From: an uncultured Desulfobulbaceae bacterium
GTDB lineage: Bacteria > Desulfobacterota > Desulfobulbia > Desulfobulbales > Desulfobulbaceae
NCBI GenBank assembly: GCA_945787305.1
Contig: CALZIH010000205.1
Location: 1 to 7,614, forward strand
Reading direction: 5' to 3'
DNA length: 7,614 bases
Part shown: piece after piece, positions 6,286 through 7,614 of the stretch
Layout: the number at the start of each line of letters is the position of its first letter
Position numbering within the stretch: position 1 is the stretch's first letter
The notes under the pieces: generated by a model
What the model was told of the DNA's origin: nothing
Databases searched by the model: none
What the model saw: the letters and a program-made list of their open reading frames with translations, nothing else
Translations under genes and position numbers: made by a program

Positions 6286-6696
6286 GGCCTGGGTATCACC
6301 GTTAACAATCAAGCCGTGTTTCTCAAGGGCGTCAATGACAGCGTGGAGAACCTTGTAGACCTGATGACCAGATTAACAAGGATCGGTGTGAACCCTTACT
6401 ACCTGTATCAATGCATGCCCGTTTCGCGTGTTCGTCATCACTTTCAGGTACCCTTGAAACGCGGTGTGGATATTGTGGCCGAAGCCAAGTCCCATCTGGA
6501 CGGATACGCCAAGCGTTTCAAGTTCATCATGGGGCATGACATCGGTAAAATTGAGATCTGCGGACGAAAAGATGATCTCCTGGTAATGAGCCAAATCCAC
6601 TATCGACCGGAGTACCCTGAAGAAGCATCCCGTATTCTAATGGGCCGCCTGACAGAAAACGCTGGCTGGCTCGAAGACCTTGACTTGGTCCAATAA
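6286..6696 (+). pseudogene. 5'-truncated KamA-family radical SAM aminomutase fragment
   Basis: The reading frame encodes only the C-terminal part of a lysine 2,3-aminomutase-like (KamA family) protein. Similarity becomes visible at GLGITVNNQAVFLKGVND, the end of the radical SAM barrel, and continues through PYYLYQCMPV, HFQVPLKRGVDIV and SHLDGYAKRFKF to a C-terminal tail with GKIEICG and NAGWLEDLD. The N-terminal half with the CxxxCxxC iron-sulfur motif is absent: an in-frame TAG lies at 6256-6258 and tRNA sequence a little further up. About 136 codons remain of a protein usually around 350-450 aa. A GTG at 6316 could start a 126-aa product, but without the cluster-binding motif it could not be a radical SAM enzyme. 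I cannot say whether the substrate of the parent was lysine. The break close to a tRNA gene suggests an insertion or deletion event. Confidence 0.8.
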
Positions 6697-6727
6697 TAGA
6701 GTTTTTATACACACAGAGGTAGTGCCA

Positions 6728-6816
6728 GCCCAACAATCAATCAAGCACGACGCATAAACTTGCGCTTCGCCAAATCGGCTTCGGCTATCTCATACAACCC
6801 GAACTTATTGTTAACC
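6728..6816 (+). repeat. Weak attC-like inverted-repeat outline
   Basis: GCCCAAC (6728-6734) fits the RYYYAAC core of integron attC sites, and GTTAACC (6810-6816) partly fits the partner GTTRRRY, failing at one core position. AACAAT (6732-6737) can pair with ATTGTT (6807-6812), and alternatively CAAT-C-AAG (6738-6745) with CTTATTG (6804-6810), leaving one unpaired base as attC stems do. Inner L-site pairing is poor and no integrase gene is present, so this is a suggestion only. It overlaps the antisense remnant. Confidence 0.15.
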
Positions 6817-6833
6817 CCGGCCAGGCGCGCGTC
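6741..6833 (-). pseudogene. Short antisense coding-like remnant (C-terminal end of an unknown protein)
   Basis: On the - strand the frame after a TAA (6834-6836) reads 30 codons, beginning DARLAGVNNKFGLYEI and ending ADLAKRKFMRRA, then TGA (6741-6743). The mix of Ala, Glu, Leu, Lys and Arg and the GC-ending codons look like the tail of a real helical protein rather than intergenic DNA. I do not recognise the parent family. It lies in the gap between two + strand genes, opposite in direction, and has no upstream body here, so if real it is a decayed end of a lost gene. Chance is a fair alternative at this length. Confidence 0.3.
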
Positions 6834-6868
6834 TTAGCTTTGCTTAATCAATAAAAGACGAGGATGGG

Positions 6869-7501
6869 ATGATGAAGGTACTTATTTTCGGTTCAACCGG
6901 CGGCACAGGACGAGAGCTGGTAAAGCAGGCTCTCGAGCAGGGCCATAGCGTCACCGCCTATGCCCGCGATCCGGCCAAGGTCGACGACATCAACCATTCG
7001 AACGTACAAGCCGTTCGGGGCGACGTTCTAGATGCAAACACTGTAGAAAGCGCTGTAACAGGGCAGGAAGCAGTACTGTCAACCATTGGCGCAGGCGCTG
7101 AGCGCACAACCCTGCGGGAAGAGGGAACGCGGAACATCGTTGAGGCCATGCAGAACATAGGCGTGCAACGTCTGATTTGTCAATCTTCTCTTGGCGTGGG
7201 CGATAGTCGCGCCAATCTCTCGTTCTTTACGAAATACATCATTGTTTCCATTTTCCTGCGGCATGCTTTTGCAGATCATGAACGTCAGGAGGCCATCGTC
7301 AAACGAAGTACGTTGGATTGGACCATCGTTCGCCCTCCACATCTCAAGGATGGTCCGCGAACCCAAGTATACCGGCACGGCTTTTCCATTACAGATAGAC
7401 AAATCAAAGGGGAAGTTTCACGTGCCGATGTTGCTGATTTCATGCTGAAGCAACTGTCTGATGACACCTATCTGCGTCAGACACCTGGTATCTCGTACTA
7501 A
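6869..7501 (+). CDS. NmrA-type NAD(P)-binding reductase (atypical SDR family)
   Basis: This complete 210-aa protein has the Rossmann fold of the NAD(P)H-binding/NmrA-like group, which includes flavin/biliverdin reductase B-like and YwnB-like proteins. The N-terminal strand leads into the dinucleotide loop GSTGGTG (8-14). ARDPAK (32-37), with Arg33 after the second strand, suggests a preference for NADP(H). Then come GDVLD (51-55), STIGA (71-75), SSLGVGDS (106-113), ADHERQE (135-141) in the usual active-site-region helix, WTIVRP (151-156) and SRADVADFML (184-193). The length fits the family and nothing is missing. The substrate is not predictable. ATG 6869 and ATG 6872 are both possible; GAGG at 6860-6863 sits 5 or 8 bases upstream, so the second is slightly better spaced. 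It stands alone, flanked by decayed sequence, and may have been acquired separately. Confidence 0.88.
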   Translation: MMKVLIFGSTGGTGRELVKQALEQGHSVTAYARDPAKVDDINHSNVQAVRGDVLDANTVESAVTGQEAVLSTIGAGAERTTLREEGTRNIVEAMQNIGVQRLICQSSLGVGDSRANLSFFTKYIIVSIFLRHAFADHERQEAIVKRSTLDWTIVRPPHLKDGPRTQVYRHGFSITDRQIKGEVSRADVADFMLKQLSDDTYLRQTPGISY

Positions 7502-7537
7502 TGCAGAGGTGTCCTCCCTCCGAAGAAAATGGATAGA

Positions 7538-7590
7538 ACCAGGTCCTGAACCATAAGAATGTTATAATGCAAGACCTGATCCCTGGTCTT
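7538..7590 (+). terminator. Overlapping hairpins downstream of the reductase, possible terminator
   Basis: AAGACC (7571-7576) and GGTCTT (7585-7590) form a perfect 6-bp stem with an 8-nt loop, followed by only a weak T-rich tail. CAGGTC (7540-7545) can pair instead with GACCTG (7573-7578), and ACCAGG (7538-7543) with CCTGGT (7582-7587), so several folds compete. A perfect TATAAT lies inside at 7563-7568 but lacks a clear -35. A terminator for the reductase gene is the simplest reading; a promoter with an operator-like repeat for a gene beyond the window is the other. Confidence 0.3.
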
Positions 7591-7614
7591 TGTTGGTGCC
7601 GACATAAAAAAGGA

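Noticed and set aside
1..7614. CRISPR array, insertion sequence or integrase gene
   Set aside because: No regularly spaced repeats, no terminal inverted repeats flanking a transposase, and no tyrosine or serine recombinase motifs were seen on either strand.

Overview
The window reads as chromosomal DNA from a Gram-negative anaerobe, most likely a Desulfobacterota / former Deltaproteobacteria member. This rests on a nine-heme c-type cytochrome lipoprotein, an RlpA outer-membrane lipoprotein, a KamA-family radical SAM remnant and a compact trpE-G-D-C-F order. The lineage is an inference from gene content, because no phylogenetic marker is present.

Left part (1-3580, + strand): the end of a tryptophan biosynthesis operon. 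It holds the last 99 codons of trpE, then trpG, trpD, trpC and trpF. Together these cover chorismate to anthranilate (TrpE/TrpG), phosphoribosylation (TrpD), isomerisation (TrpF) and indole-glycerol-phosphate formation (TrpC). trpB and trpA do not follow: trpF runs into a convergent gene one base later. The standout point here is trpC. About 11 codons that should carry the first catalytic Glu/Lys segment are missing, and the deletion shifts the frame, so trpC reads as two overlapping ORFs. This is either a true pseudogene or a sequence/assembly error.

Middle part (3582-5830, - strand): a two-gene unit, a nine-heme cytochrome c lipoprotein followed by rlpA, joined by an ATGA stop/start overlap. 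The cytochrome leader contains a perfect 7-bp hairpin next to the start codon, and the end of its coding region contains a terminator-like hairpin followed by six U in the transcript.

Right part (5831-7614, + strand mainly): a large imperfect inverted repeat, then a complete tRNA-Thr(CGU). Beyond the tRNA lies a patchwork: a 5'-truncated KamA-family radical SAM fragment, a short antisense coding-like remnant with a weak attC-like outline, and an intact NmrA-type NAD(P)-binding reductase with its own ribosome binding site. This looks like a tRNA-flanking zone that has gained and lost genes, but no integrase, transposase or duplicated tRNA end is visible.

I see no convincing evidence for a wholly new biological system. 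The most checkable surprises are the broken trpC, the RNA hairpins around the cytochrome-rlpA unit, and the decayed DNA next to the tRNA gene.
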